Source of the DNA: Candidatus Nitrotoga sp. 1052
GTDB lineage: Bacteria; Pseudomonadota; Gammaproteobacteria; Burkholderiales; Gallionellaceae
Length of the DNA stretch: 64,000 nt
Direction: 5' to 3'
Assembly: GCF_927312905.1 (NCBI RefSeq)
Contig: NZ_CAKMHQ010000029.1
Location: 1 to 64,000, forward strand
Position numbers and translations under genes: made by a program
Shown: positions 1 through 7,664 of the stretch, in pieces
How positions within the stretch are numbered: the stretch's first letter is position 1
Layout of the letters: every line of letters begins with the position of its first letter
The notes under the pieces: generated by a model
What the model was told of the DNA's origin: nothing
The model's input: only the letters and a program-made list of their open reading frames with translations
Database searches by the model: none

Positions 1-309
1 CCAAGTTCGAGACGATAGATTAACTTTTACCCACGCAAATGTCAGATGAACCTAATTTTTAATGCCTTGATGGTGATATTCATGATTTCATATGCTCAAG
101 CACTAACAGACTTTTCCAGTCAGCCCCTTTATCGTTACCCCCCACCGTATCGTGTGAATGCTATGTGGTGGACAAGCCGTTTGGTTTTGAGGATCAAGTC
201 GGTCGAGGGTAGAACCGGGATTCATCGAAAGCCAAATTTAACTCCGGTACCTTCCGTGCAGGCGTCGATAATTCCCATCGTATACTGGATACAAAAAATT
301 CTGCCGGTT
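1..309. other. Left-edge stretch with no assignable gene
   Basis: Nothing recognisable was found on either strand. A 93-codon plus-strand frame at 46-327 begins with a hydrophobic, signal-like stretch, but it has no Shine-Dalgarno sequence, runs into the 3' end of the minus-strand gene, and resembles no family I know. The stretch lies downstream of the beta-helix gene. Confidence 0.4.
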
Positions 310-1248
310 TTACATAGGAGTTATTAGGGTAACCGGGCCGGTAGTATTAGCTGTGTTATTTGTTATAGTGTTATTGCCATAGGATTTCACTATTGCATCA
401 GCGTCAATTGTAAAAAGTCCATGACTGTTTCCCGTCACCATGCTTTTGCTAATAGTGACTGAGGAGGTTCCAGAAGGAAAGGCTCCTGCACTAACGCCTG
501 CGAAACTATTCGAGATCGTTGAGCGGATCACGTAAATTCGGTTGTTAGCGCCGACGATTTCCGAAAATGCTAAAATGCCATTTATACCTCCTGTCACGAT
601 TGTATCGCGGACGGTTGCAGTCGTGGTCGATGCAGCACCGTTCGCAAGGATACCAGCGGAATTACCGAGAAATCTCGATTTCGAGATGATAGCCGTTGCC
701 CCCCCTTGAAGCTCAAAGCCAGTGTCATTGTCGCGAATAAGGGTGTTGACCATCCGCACCGTTGCCGCTGAGTTGACTAAAACGCCGCGTTGGCCACCAC
801 CTGAAAAATTAGAAATGACACAGTTCTCAATCGAAAGATTGCCGTTGCTGTTCATCAAAACCCCATTATCACCACCCAAGCCATTAATGGTCAGACCGCG
901 CAGCACCACATTCACAGTACCAGGGTTGATTATCACTCCGCTCCTACCTGTACCGGCGGTCATGCCGGCATAGACGCCTGGCGCGGCCGTCAGCGAGATC
1001 GACCGGGTGAGCGTGACGAGGCCATAATTGCCGGAATCAAGTACTACAACTTCGCCGTTTGTATCAACAAAGTCTACTGCTACGGAAAGGTGGCGGCAGG
1101 GGTTGATAACATCCGCGCAGTTGGTTGCGGTATTGGTGTTTAGTCCATAAGACGCTACAAAGGCGCGCGCGACAAGGGTGGCCTGTGCAGGAGTAACCAT
1201 GAGGGTAAACAGAATTGCAAACAAATATACTGCTGGGAATCTAAACAT
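310..1248 (-). CDS. Secreted right-handed beta-helix repeat protein (copy A)
   Basis: A 312-residue protein with an N-terminal signal peptide (residues 1-23, cleavage likely after AQA). Short beta-strand/turn repeats rich in N, G, T, S and V follow, such as LRGLTINGLGGDNGVLM and LSIENCVISNFSG, which is typical of pectate-lyase-like parallel beta-helix proteins. It should be exported to the periplasm or cell surface. No catalytic residues, PEP-CTERM tail or other sorting signal are visible, so its ligand or role is unknown. The ATG at 1248 is preceded by a clear AAGGAGAT ribosome site. It lies directly downstream of a paralogue in the same orientation. The first half is identical at DNA level to that paralogue while the signal peptide and C-terminal half differ, which points to gene conversion or recent partial duplication. 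Confidence 0.8.
   Translation of the reverse strand: MFRFPAVYLFAILFTLMVTPAQATLVARAFVASYGLNTNTATNCADVINPCRHLSVAVDFVDTNGEVVVLDSGNYGLVTLTRSISLTAAPGVYAGMTAGTGRSGVIINPGTVNVVLRGLTINGLGGDNGVLMNSNGNLSIENCVISNFSGGGQRGVLVNSAATVRMVNTLIRDNDTGFELQGGATAIISKSRFLGNSAGILANGAASTTTATVRDTIVTGGINGILAFSEIVGANNRIYVIRSTISNSFAGVSAGAFPSGTSSVTISKSMVTGNSHGLFTIDADAIVKSYGNNTITNNTANTTGPVTLITPM
812..1179. repeat. 368 bp identical repeat, copy A
   Basis: Every base of this stretch matches 1820-2187, 1008 bp away in direct orientation. It covers the codons from just after the signal peptide to about residue 146 of the beta-helix protein. On both sides the two genes diverge at once. An identical core between diverged ends fits gene conversion better than a simple whole-gene duplication. 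Confidence 0.9.
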
Positions 1249-1281
1249 GCTGATCTCCTTATTGTTAAGGTCGCGGGCTTG

Positions 1282-1306
1282 ACCGGGAACCTTGGATATT
1301 CCCGGT
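1282..1306 (-). terminator. Stem-loop between the two beta-helix genes
   Basis: A perfect 8 bp inverted repeat (ACCGGGAA / TTCCCGGT) with a 9-base loop sits just past the stop codon of the upstream minus-strand gene. No T-run follows on the minus strand, so it is at best a weak or Rho-aided terminator, or an mRNA-stabilising hairpin between two cotranscribed genes. Confidence 0.35.
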
Positions 1307-1317
1307 TCGGCCAGTTT

Positions 1318-2259
1318 TTACTGGAGACCACCTAGTAGCGTAGTAAGCGAGCCTGTATTACCAGTGTTACCCGTTATGGTGTTATTCAACAGCGAATTTA
1401 TTAGTCCGCCGGCGCCCACAAAATATCCAACCAAGTTTCCGGCCACCATGCTCTCGCTGAGAGTAACCGGAGCAATTCCGGCAGAGGCAGATGATGCGAC
1501 ACCTTTTAAATTATTTGTGACCGATGAACGAATCATGCTTATCCGGGCACTTCCAGTGCCACTTGAAATCGCTTCAATGCCAGTACCCCCTGAAGTCACG
1601 ATGGTGTCGCTGATGACGACAGCCGGGAATGGGGCGGAAGTGCTTGTCGCAAGGATGGCAGTATCATTATTTCCGAGAAACTTCGAGCCTGAGATGTCGG
1701 TGACCCCCCCCCCTTGAAGCTGAATGCCTCTGTAATTGTCGCGAACAAGGGTGTCGACCATCCGCACCGTTGCATCCGAGCTGACTAAAACGCCATGTTG
1801 GCCAACACCCGAAAAATTTGAAATGACACAGTTCTCAATCGAAAGATTGCCGTTGCTGTTCATCAAAACCCCATTATCACCACCCAAGCCATTAATGGTC
1901 AGACCGCGCAGCACCACATTCACAGTACCAGGGTTGATTATCACTCCGCTCCTACCTGTACCGGCGGTCATGCCGGCATAGACGCCTGGCGCGGCCGTCA
2001 GCGAGATCGACCGGGTGAGCGTGACGAGGCCATAATTGCCGGAATCAAGTACTACAACTTCGCCGTTTGTATCAACAAAGTCTACTGCTACGGAAAGGTG
2101 GCGGCAGGGGTTGATAACATCCGCGCAGTTGGTTGCGGTATTGGTGTTTAGTCCATAAGACGCTACAAAGGCGCGCGCGACAAGGGTAGCCTGTGCAGGG
2201 GTTACCATCATGGCGCACAGAATAGCTAACAGATATACAGATGGGGATTTTATCAGCAT
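1318..2259 (-). CDS. Secreted right-handed beta-helix repeat protein (copy B)
   Basis: A 313-residue paralogue of the gene just downstream. The signal peptide again ends in TPAQA, and the beta-helix repeats have the same periodic pattern. Residues from about 25 to 146 are almost identical to copy A. The C-terminal half keeps the fold pattern but differs in sequence (e.g. VRDNYRGIQLQGG against IRDNDTGFELQGG), so the pair may present different surfaces on a shared scaffold. The ATG at 2259 has an AGGAT ribosome site 6 bases upstream. It is probably cotranscribed with copy A, with about 70 bp between them. No enzymatic function can be assigned. Confidence 0.8.
   Translation of the reverse strand: MLIKSPSVYLLAILCAMMVTPAQATLVARAFVASYGLNTNTATNCADVINPCRHLSVAVDFVDTNGEVVVLDSGNYGLVTLTRSISLTAAPGVYAGMTAGTGRSGVIINPGTVNVVLRGLTINGLGGDNGVLMNSNGNLSIENCVISNFSGVGQHGVLVSSDATVRMVDTLVRDNYRGIQLQGGGVTDISGSKFLGNNDTAILATSTSAPFPAVVISDTIVTSGGTGIEAISSGTGSARISMIRSSVTNNLKGVASSASAGIAPVTLSESMVAGNLVGYFVGAGGLINSLLNNTITGNTGNTGSLTTLLGGLQ
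1820..2187. repeat. 368 bp identical repeat, copy B
   Basis: Direct-repeat partner of 812-1179, identical throughout by eye. It encodes the conserved first half of the second beta-helix protein. Confidence 0.9.
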
Positions 2260-2737
2260 GATTTTATCCTAAGTTATTGATTAATATTTGTGTAATATGT
2301 AAAACCAAAATTTTTGGTTCGAAAATTTGCCTATAGTTTAGAATGAGCTTCTGCAGTTTAGTTCCGAATGTTAGGTGTTATCGATACAATTTAATTGTCT
2401 GACATTGTATCATTCTGTCGTTGCAGCCAAATTTGATTCAGGTACCGAGAGAATTATCCAATACAATATAAGGCAAATTAACGTAGAGTAAATGGCATAA
2501 ATAGTTTTGGAAAAAATAATGAGCCAAATAATGTTGCCGTATCTTACCAAGCATAAAGCATGCCAAATTGTAGCATTAATAAAATTGTCCTTAGATTGCA
2601 CCATCTTAGCTTAATTACAGCATTTTGATATTTATCAAAAAGGTATTTCTAAATATATCGTGTAAAAATATCCGACATTCTGACACCTTGATTAACTTTT
2701 TTAATTTTGAATAGTTCGCAAGGAGGTAGCTGATGCG
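2260..2737. other. AT-rich spacer, no gene supported
   Basis: This AT-rich stretch separates the beta-helix genes from the toxin gene and should hold the beta-helix promoter. The only frame of any length (minus strand, 2410-2604, 64 codons) encodes a hydrophobic peptide without a convincing ribosome site or family resemblance. I see no clear promoter boxes or repeats. Confidence 0.4.
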
Positions 2738-3235
2738 TCACATAAACACTTTGCGTGCATCTTTGAGCAAAAGCAGTAACTGTTTCTCTCTCAGCGGTGA
2801 GGGTACAAAGCCAAACCGTGCATAGAACTTAGCGGCGGCGTCATCTATTGGGTGCGTCAGCATTGCCCGGATACCAGCTTGCTCTGCAATCAACAGAGTT
2901 CGCCGGATAGCGTCCTGTAGCATTCCCCGCCCGATGCCACGGCCATGATCCTGTATCGACACCGCCAGCCGCGCCAAAATCACGACGGGTACGGGGTATT
3001 GCCCCATGCCTTTGCGGATACGTTCCGGTACGTCTAAGGTATCAATTTGCCCAACGGTCAAACTAAAATAGCCGACCACACGATCATCATTAGTAACAAC
3101 GAAGGTTTTTGCCGAACCACTGCTCTGCGCTTGCCTTGCATGGCGTACCAACCATTCGTTGAGCGCCGGTTTGTCGCAGTCGAACGACTCAAGGCGATGA
3201 CTTATGTCGAGGGATACAGGACTACATAAGGTCAT
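2738..3235 (-). CDS. GNAT acetyltransferase toxin (TacT/AtaT-like)
   Basis: A 165-residue GNAT-fold N-acetyltransferase of the kind that acts as a toxin by acetylating the amino group of charged aminoacyl-tRNA and so blocking translation. The acetyl-CoA binding motif is at about residues 95-106 (QDHGRGIGRGML), and the catalytic tyrosine in KFYARFGF is at about residue 138. Length and the opening with FDCDKPALNEWL match the TacT family. It overlaps the upstream antitoxin gene by four bases (ATGA), the usual arrangement for translational coupling. The target tRNA cannot be read from sequence. Confidence 0.88.
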   Translation of the reverse strand: MTLCSPVSLDISHRLESFDCDKPALNEWLVRHARQAQSSGSAKTFVVTNDDRVVGYFSLTVGQIDTLDVPERIRKGMGQYPVPVVILARLAVSIQDHGRGIGRGMLQDAIRRTLLIAEQAGIRAMLTHPIDDAAAKFYARFGFVPSPLREKQLLLLLKDARKVFM

Positions 3236-3531
3236 TTTTCATCCCAAGGAGCACGTTTTGAAAACAAACGTTGCAAACCGGGGCTATCCTCAGCAGGGCG
3301 ATCAAGCAGATCGAGCAGTGCTTGATATTGGCTATTAGTCACCATGAATAGCCGCTGATCCAGCAATGTTTCTTGGGCAGCCTGGCACGCACTTTCAAGG
3401 ATGAAGTCAGTCAATGATTTATGCGTGACTTCCGCCGCTCGGCGAAGAATGGCTTCCTGCTCAGGTGTTGCGCGCAGACCCAGGCGCGATGAACGGGGTG
3501 CGCGAGCATTAACGGTAAGTATAGATGGCAT
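3232..3531 (-). CDS. DUF1778 ribbon-helix-helix antitoxin (TacA-like)
   Basis: A 99-residue protein. The N-terminal half (RLGLRATPEQEAILRRAAE, then SLTDFILESA) is the DUF1778 ribbon-helix-helix DNA-binding domain. The C-terminal half should wrap around the GNAT toxin and neutralise it. First gene of the two-gene module, so it would autorepress the operon through the upstream region. Its stop overlaps the toxin start. Family assignment is firm; its DNA site is inferred. Confidence 0.88.
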   Translation of the reverse strand: MPSILTVNARAPRSSRLGLRATPEQEAILRRAAEVTHKSLTDFILESACQAAQETLLDQRLFMVTNSQYQALLDLLDRPAEDSPGLQRLFSKRAPWDEK

Positions 3532-3534
3532 GAT

Positions 3535-3580
3535 GTACCCTAAATTGTTAGTTCAATATTTATATATGTTAGCACATTGG
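3535..3580 (-). promoter_or_regulatory. Probable promoter/operator of the toxin-antitoxin pair
   Basis: The AT-rich stretch directly upstream of the antitoxin start has two direct copies of TGTTAG about 21 bases apart, with TATATA-like sequence between them. Ribbon-helix-helix antitoxins usually bind such short repeats over their own promoter. Assignment rests on position and repeats only. Confidence 0.3.
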
Positions 3581-3665
3581 GCATACGGCGTCGCGGTTAT
3601 CCATCAATAAGCGATCGCGCGCGCTGCCGCCAGTTTGGATCAAATGGATCCGCCAAGATTGACGG

Positions 3666-4226
3666 TTATGTCTCTTGCAGCTTTACTGATTTTCTTTGCC
3701 ATAAAGTTTCTTCTTGCCCCATTGTGCGATTAAGTACACGACACAGTATGAACAATAAGTCAGAAAGACGGTTTAGGTAGGGCAGGCCATATTGTGGCAC
3801 GGCTTCGAGCTGGGTGAGTGCGGCGAAGTCTCGTTCAGCGCGGCGTGCCACGGTACGGGCCACATGGCATTGTGCCGCTGCACGGGTTCCACCCGGCAGG
3901 ATGAATTCTTTCAGAGGGGGCAGGTCGGCGTTGTAGTGAGCAATGGCTGCATCCATGTGCAGGAGCTTGTCTTCGGTAAATTGCGCAGCAGGGTATGCTA
4001 ACGCGCCACCGAGATCGAACAGGTCATGCTGTACATGTAACAGTAATTCGCGCACGTCATCCGGTACGATTTCAGCGAGTAGCACGCCGAGGTGACTGTT
4101 TAGTTCATCTACGCTGCCGATAGCGTGAATGCGTGCGCAATATTTTTCCACGCGCGTGCCGTCGGCTAGTCCGGTGCTTCCTTTATCCCCCGTGCGGGTG
4201 ACGATTTTGCTTAAACGATTTGCCAC
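3666..4226 (-). CDS. pduO: PduO-type ATP:cob(I)alamin adenosyltransferase
   Basis: Transfers the adenosyl group of ATP to cob(I)alamin to make coenzyme B12. Family signatures seen in order: TRTGDKGSTGL (ATP-binding N-terminus, about residues 10-20), GSVDELNSHLG, EFILPGG, HVARTVARRAER (the arginine-rich catalytic segment) and YLNRLSDLLFILCR. Length (186 residues) is normal. I prefer the GTG at 4226: it overlaps the stop of the upstream DUF1841 gene (TAGTG) and has GGAG 8 bases before it, whereas the TTG at 4244 has no ribosome site. It is last of three packed genes (nth, DUF1841, this). No cobalamin biosynthesis genes or B12 riboswitch are nearby, suggesting salvage. Confidence 0.9.
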   Translation of the reverse strand: MANRLSKIVTRTGDKGSTGLADGTRVEKYCARIHAIGSVDELNSHLGVLLAEIVPDDVRELLLHVQHDLFDLGGALAYPAAQFTEDKLLHMDAAIAHYNADLPPLKEFILPGGTRAAAQCHVARTVARRAERDFAALTQLEAVPQYGLPYLNRLSDLLFILCRVLNRTMGQEETLWQRKSVKLQET

Positions 4227-4648
4227 TATTGCGTCTCCAGACAATTCAAGTATACGTTTGCATCTGGTGCCGTGCCGTTACGTTGCGCCTGCCAGATCAT
4301 TTCACCCAGGCATTCCATCATGCGATGTTGAGCGTTGTGTTCTGATTCATGTTGTGCGACAAGCCGCTGAAAGTGCATGCGGATGCCATGCGGTTGGTCA
4401 ATGGAAATCTGTTCCTCAATGGTGAGGTGCATCATCAGGTGCAGGAAGGGGTTAGTCGTGCCTTGCTCTGGTGTGTAGTCTTTATCCTGATAACGTTCCG
4501 GATTTTCCAGCATTGCGTAATATTCAGGATGCTTTTCGATAAGCTGTGCAGCGAGATCTTCCAGCGGAGAGAGCAACGTGCCTGCGCGACGCTTGCGCCA
4601 GGTATCGATGAGAAACATTCGTGCTTCATCTCTGCTGGGATTGAACAT
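4226..4648 (-). CDS. DUF1841 family protein
   Basis: A small cytoplasmic protein of 140 residues from the ATG at 4648, opening MFNPSRDEARMFLIDTW. The family is common in beta- and gammaproteobacteria and has no established function. Visible traits are HPEYYAMLENPERY and a histidine-rich middle (NPFLHLMMHLTIEEQ, then HESEHNAQHRMMECLGEMIW), which could suggest a metal-binding helical bundle; that is inference. The start is chosen because AAGGAAAT precedes it and the nth stop shares a base with it (TAATG). An in-frame start nine codons earlier would lie inside nth. Probably cotranscribed with nth and the adenosyltransferase. Confidence 0.8.
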   Translation of the reverse strand: MFNPSRDEARMFLIDTWRKRRAGTLLSPLEDLAAQLIEKHPEYYAMLENPERYQDKDYTPEQGTTNPFLHLMMHLTIEEQISIDQPHGIRMHFQRLVAQHESEHNAQHRMMECLGEMIWQAQRNGTAPDANVYLNCLETQ

Positions 4649-5280
4649 TATATTTCCTTGTGAAGGTATTCGCACAGATCAACGATGCTGCAAATGCCAC
4701 ATTTTGGCTTGCGCGCTTGACATACGTAGCGTCCATGCAGGATCAGCCAATGGTGTGCATCATGTTTGAATTTGTCTGGCACGAATTTGAGCAGTTTTTG
4801 TTCCACTTCCAGCATGGTCTTGCCGGGGGCAAGGCCGGTGCGGTTGGATACGCGGAAGATGTGTGTATCTACTGCGATGGTGGGTTGGCCGAAGGCAGTG
4901 TTGAGCACTACGTTTGCGGTCTTGCGTCCTACGCCCGGCAGAGATTCCAGCGCCTCGCGTGTTTGCGGCACTTTTCCATCATGATTATCCAATAACAGTC
5001 GGCAGGTTTGAATAATGTGCCTTGCCTTGGTTTTGTAAAGGCCGATGCGCTGCACATAGCCGCGCAATTTTTCTTCACCCAGTTCGAGAATGCCCTGCGG
5101 CGTGTTAGCTACCGGGAATAGTTGCCGGGTGGCGGTATTTACGCTGACATCGGTAGCTTGCGCCGAGAGGATCACCGCCAAAAGGAGCTCAAACGCCGAG
5201 TGGTATTCCAACTCAGTGGTAGGGTGCGGATTGGCTGTTTGCAGGCGTAGAAAAATTTCTTGGCGTTTTGCTGGATTCAC
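4648..5280 (-). CDS. nth: Endonuclease III
   Basis: DNA glycosylase/AP lyase of base excision repair that removes oxidised pyrimidines. 210 residues, collinear with the Escherichia coli enzyme. The helix-hairpin-helix LPGVGRKTANVV carries the catalytic Lys120, followed by Asp138 in VDTHIFRV. The C-terminal iron-sulfur cluster ligands are Cys187, 194, 197 and 203 in C-x6-C-x2-C-x5-C spacing. The start is GTG (NPAKRQEIF), chosen because it aligns with the family N-terminus; no strong ribosome site precedes it. First gene of a three-gene overlapping set. Confidence 0.97.
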   Translation of the reverse strand: MNPAKRQEIFLRLQTANPHPTTELEYHSAFELLLAVILSAQATDVSVNTATRQLFPVANTPQGILELGEEKLRGYVQRIGLYKTKARHIIQTCRLLLDNHDGKVPQTREALESLPGVGRKTANVVLNTAFGQPTIAVDTHIFRVSNRTGLAPGKTMLEVEQKLLKFVPDKFKHDAHHWLILHGRYVCQARKPKCGICSIVDLCEYLHKEI

Positions 5281-5395
5281 GAAGTAGTCTCACACAAGCA
5301 AAATTGGACTGCGCAGTAGTTGCTCATAATGGAAGTCGTAAGCTTGCAGAAGGATTTCTGTAACTTCTAAAACCGGCATCCGAAATGCGGCAAGA

Positions 5396-5719
5396 TTGTT
5401 TCGTTCGGATAATATGCATGTCCAGTTTCTCGGGGTCTGGCTAATATTTTACATGACAACTTGTGGGTTGTTAGAGCCCGAAGTAACAAATGCAGCTTTT
5501 TCTTTTTGGTGGCCAAGATTAAGAGTTACGGCAGGGAAGTATCAAATGCGGGACTTTACCAGCGAGCTTGATATCTACGGCACCGCCATCAGCATATTGG
5601 ATTGCAGGAGGGCAGGGGATAATACCTTCTTTGAGTTTCTATATCGAGATGTAAAATTCACATTTCAATTCGAAATCGGTGTAAGGATAGGCGGGCGGCT
5701 GGTAGCAAAAATGAGGTAG
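5396..5719 (+). CDS. Small hypothetical protein, doubtful
   Basis: A 107-codon frame in an otherwise empty 560 bp gap between the divergent nth and mobB genes. A hydrophobic segment (FLGVWLIFYMTTCGLL, about residues 10-25) is followed by a polar, beta-like stretch. An internal ATG at codon 7 could be the true start. No recognisable domain and no good ribosome site. The composition is protein-like enough to record, but it may be a chance frame. The rest of the gap (5281-5395, 5720-5841) shows nothing I can name. Confidence 0.3.
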   Translation: MFRSDNMHVQFLGVWLIFYMTTCGLLEPEVTNAAFSFWWPRLRVTAGKYQMRDFTSELDIYGTAISILDCRRAGDNTFFEFLYRDVKFTFQFEIGVRIGGRLVAKMR

Positions 5720-5841
5720 TGTAGTGCTGTGCGCTGGGTATGCAGAACAGCTTAAGCCAGATTGACTTCTGTCTTGACGGATGGGTTCACTGTACGCTAC
5801 GCTGACACTACAATTTGGTCATGCGCATTTAAATAAACTTT

Positions 5842-6357
5842 ATGTTTAATAAAAAAATAATTGGTTTCGCGGGTTATTCCGGTAGCGGCAAAACGACGTT
5901 GCTGGAAAAAGTTATTCCTTTTCTGACTGCACAAGGCTTGCGCATTGCCGTTATCAAGCATGCCCACCATGATTTTGACATCGATAAACCGGGTAAAGAT
6001 ACCTACCGCCATCGTAAGGCAGGTGCAGGCGAAGTATTGATTGTTTCTTCGCAAAGATGGGCGTTAATGCATGAGCTGAACGATGAACCGGAACCTAGCT
6101 TGGAATATCTTTGTTCACGGTTTTCAGGCTATGACCTTATATTGGCGGAAGGTTACAAGCATGCAGCCATACCAAAACTGGAAGTGCATCGCAAAGAAAC
6201 CGGGGCTGAAAGTCTATATCCATCCGAACCGGGTATTATTGCAGTTGTGACAAATAGCAAAGATAAGTTCCCGCTACCTGTGCTTGATATTGACGCGCCA
6301 AAGGAAGTGGCCGCGTTTATTTTGAATTATTTTTCCAGGGAAAGTCATGAAAATTGA
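5842..6357 (+). CDS. mobB: Molybdopterin-guanine dinucleotide biosynthesis adaptor protein
   Basis: GTP-binding P-loop protein that helps MobA attach GMP to molybdopterin. A 171-residue protein with Walker A GYSGSGKTTL at residues 11-20, then IAVIKHAHHDFDIDKPGKDT and LILAEGYKH, both characteristic of MobB. Its last codons overlap the start of a moaD-like gene (ATG at 6347). The ATG at 5842 has no clear ribosome site, but the P-loop position supports it. First gene of a plus-strand molybdenum-cofactor run. Its 3' end is the source, or sister, of a degenerate repeat at 6820-6945. Confidence 0.95.
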   Translation: MFNKKIIGFAGYSGSGKTTLLEKVIPFLTAQGLRIAVIKHAHHDFDIDKPGKDTYRHRKAGAGEVLIVSSQRWALMHELNDEPEPSLEYLCSRFSGYDLILAEGYKHAAIPKLEVHRKETGAESLYPSEPGIIAVVTNSKDKFPLPVLDIDAPKEVAAFILNYFSRESHEN

Positions 6358-6670
6358 GATAGTGTATTTTGGTAAGCCGAGAGAAAATTTGAAAATATCA
6401 CAGGAAACTGTAGATGTTCCGGGAGAGTCGTTGACGCTTGCCGGCCTGCTTGCATGGCTAAGTTTGCGTGGAGAAACATGGGCACAAGAAATGAATGAAG
6501 ATCGTGTGCGCTGCGCGGTTAATCAGGAGTTTGCCGGTCTGGCAAGACAATTGAACGAAAATGACGAGATTGCCATCACCGCTCATTACCATGGTTGTTC
6601 TGAATTTTGGACTGATGATCCCCGTTTAAGACCAATTGAGCCACGCTTTAAACAGAACATATGCTCTTGA
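6347..6670 (+). pseudogene. Degenerate MoaD copy with a foreign tail
   Basis: The first 80 or so residues (MKIEIVYFGKPRENLKISQE through NENDEIAI) align throughout with the intact MoaD encoded downstream. The end differs. Instead of SPISGG, the C-terminal diglycine that is thiocarboxylated to feed sulfur to molybdopterin synthase, it continues TAHYHGCSEFWTDDPRLRP and about 15 more residues. Without the diglycine it cannot work as MoaD. The tail weakly resembles the first residues of an IS5-type transposase, so a mobile element may have cut the gene; that is tentative. It overlaps the mobB stop, the ancestral operon arrangement. A repurposed MoaD fold cannot be excluded. Confidence 0.75.
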
Positions 6671-6754
6671 TTTACTGGTGATTTTATAAATTGCCGCACA
6701 AAACGTTCGCTTACCGCAGCGCGCCGTACGGAGGTCTATCGTTTGGCGAAAAGT

Positions 6755-6795
6755 AAATCCGCTCATCCTTCGACTGGCTCAGGACGAACGGATTT
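6755..6795. repeat. REP-like palindromic element
   Basis: AAATCCG at the left and CGGATTT at the right enclose CTTCGACTGGCTCAGGACGAA, a core like the extragenic palindromes scattered through many proteobacterial genomes. It lies between the broken moaD copy and the mobB remnant, which fits a formerly disrupted stretch. A second copy was not found in this window. Confidence 0.55.
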
Positions 6796-6819
6796 GCTTC
6801 TTCTGCTGGAGGTTGAAAG

Positions 6820-6945
6820 TTGATTGCCCACTCTATTTCACATAGAGCCAAGAAATTCTCATTATCCATACTTGATATAGACTACCCAAAAGAATTAGCT
6901 GTATTTATTTTGAATTATTTTTCCAGGAACAACCATGAAAATTGA
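6820..6945 (+). pseudogene. Remnant of a second mobB 3' end
   Basis: Read in frame, this stretch encodes KKFSLSILDIDYPKELAVF and then ILNYFSRNNHEN followed by a stop. That matches the last residues of the intact MobB (KDKFPLPVLDIDAPKEVAAF then ILNYFSRESHEN). The stop overlaps the start of the intact moaD exactly as the mobB stop overlaps the broken moaD. The upstream part fades out within about 40 codons. It is what remains of a duplicated mobB-moaD segment. Confidence 0.8.
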
Positions 6946-7189
6946 ATTGGTGTATTTCGGTCGGCCGAGAGAGCATTTGAAGATATCACGCGAAACTGCA
7001 GATGTGCCAGCAGAAGCATCCACGCTAGCCGGTCTTCTGGCATGGCTGCGTTTGCGCGGGGATATATGGGCGCAGGAGCTGGCAGACAGCCGCGTGCGTT
7101 GCGCGATTAATCAAGAGTTTGCTGGCTTGCCTGCAGCCATTAACGAGCATGACGAGATTGCCATTTTCTCGCCTATTTCCGGAGGTTGA
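6935..7189 (+). CDS. moaD: Molybdopterin synthase sulfur carrier subunit
   Basis: Ubiquitin-like small subunit of molybdopterin synthase: its thiocarboxylated C-terminal glycine donates sulfur to the pterin precursor. 84 residues, opening MKIELVYFGRPREHLKIS and ending DEIAIFSPISGG, so the functional diglycine is present. It is the working copy of two. The moaE ribosome site GGAGG lies inside its last codons, and moaE follows one base after the stop, suggesting translational coupling and matched output of the two synthase subunits. Confidence 0.95.
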   Translation: MKIELVYFGRPREHLKISRETADVPAEASTLAGLLAWLRLRGDIWAQELADSRVRCAINQEFAGLPAAINEHDEIAIFSPISGG

Positions 7190-7190
7190 A

Positions 7191-7664
7191 ATGAGCGTGT
7201 TAATACAGGAAGACGATTTTGACCTGGCCTCCGAATTGACAGCCCTGCGTTCCGGAAACTCAAAAGTGGGTGCCATGGTTAGCTTTGTCGGTTTAGTGCG
7301 CGATTTTAGTCATAATGAAACGATAGAAAATATTTATCTTGAATACTATCCCGGCATGACAGAAAAGGCGCTGAATAAAATTATTGCTGAGGCGACTGAA
7401 CGGTGGAGCTTAATAAATGTCCGTGTAATCCACCGCATTGGGCAATTGTTTGCAAACGACCAGATCGTACTGGTGGCGACTACGGCATTGCATCGCGGTG
7501 AAGCATTTGCGGGCTGTGAATTTATTATTGACTACCTGAAAACTGCCGCCCCATTCTGGAAAAAAGAACAAACCAGGGAAGGTTCACAGTGGCTGGAAAC
7601 ACGTGACACTGACGTGAAACGCATGGAACATTGGCATAACGATACAGTCAGGAAATCAGCATGA
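7191..7664 (+). CDS. moaE: Molybdopterin synthase catalytic subunit
   Basis: Catalytic subunit that converts cyclic pyranopterin monophosphate to molybdopterin with MoaD. 157 residues from ATG 7191, chosen because GGAGG precedes it and the longer frame would overlap moaD. Family marks: [51 protein letters not shown] and the active-site lysine segment APFWKKEQ. The stop overlaps the moaC start (ATGA). Confidence 0.96.
   Translation: MSVLIQEDDFDLASELTALRSGNSKVGAMVSFVGLVRDFSHNETIENIYLEYYPGMTEKALNKIIAEATERWSLINVRVIHRIGQLFANDQIVLVATTALHRGEAFAGCEFIIDYLKTAAPFWKKEQTREGSQWLETRDTDVKRMEHWHNDTVRKSA

Noticed and set aside
46-327. Plus-strand 93-codon frame with a signal-like start
   Set aside because: No ribosome site, no family resemblance, and it overlaps the end of the minus-strand beta-helix gene.
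2410-2604. Minus-strand 64-codon hydrophobic frame
   Set aside because: AT-rich sequence easily gives hydrophobic codons; no ribosome site or recognisable family.
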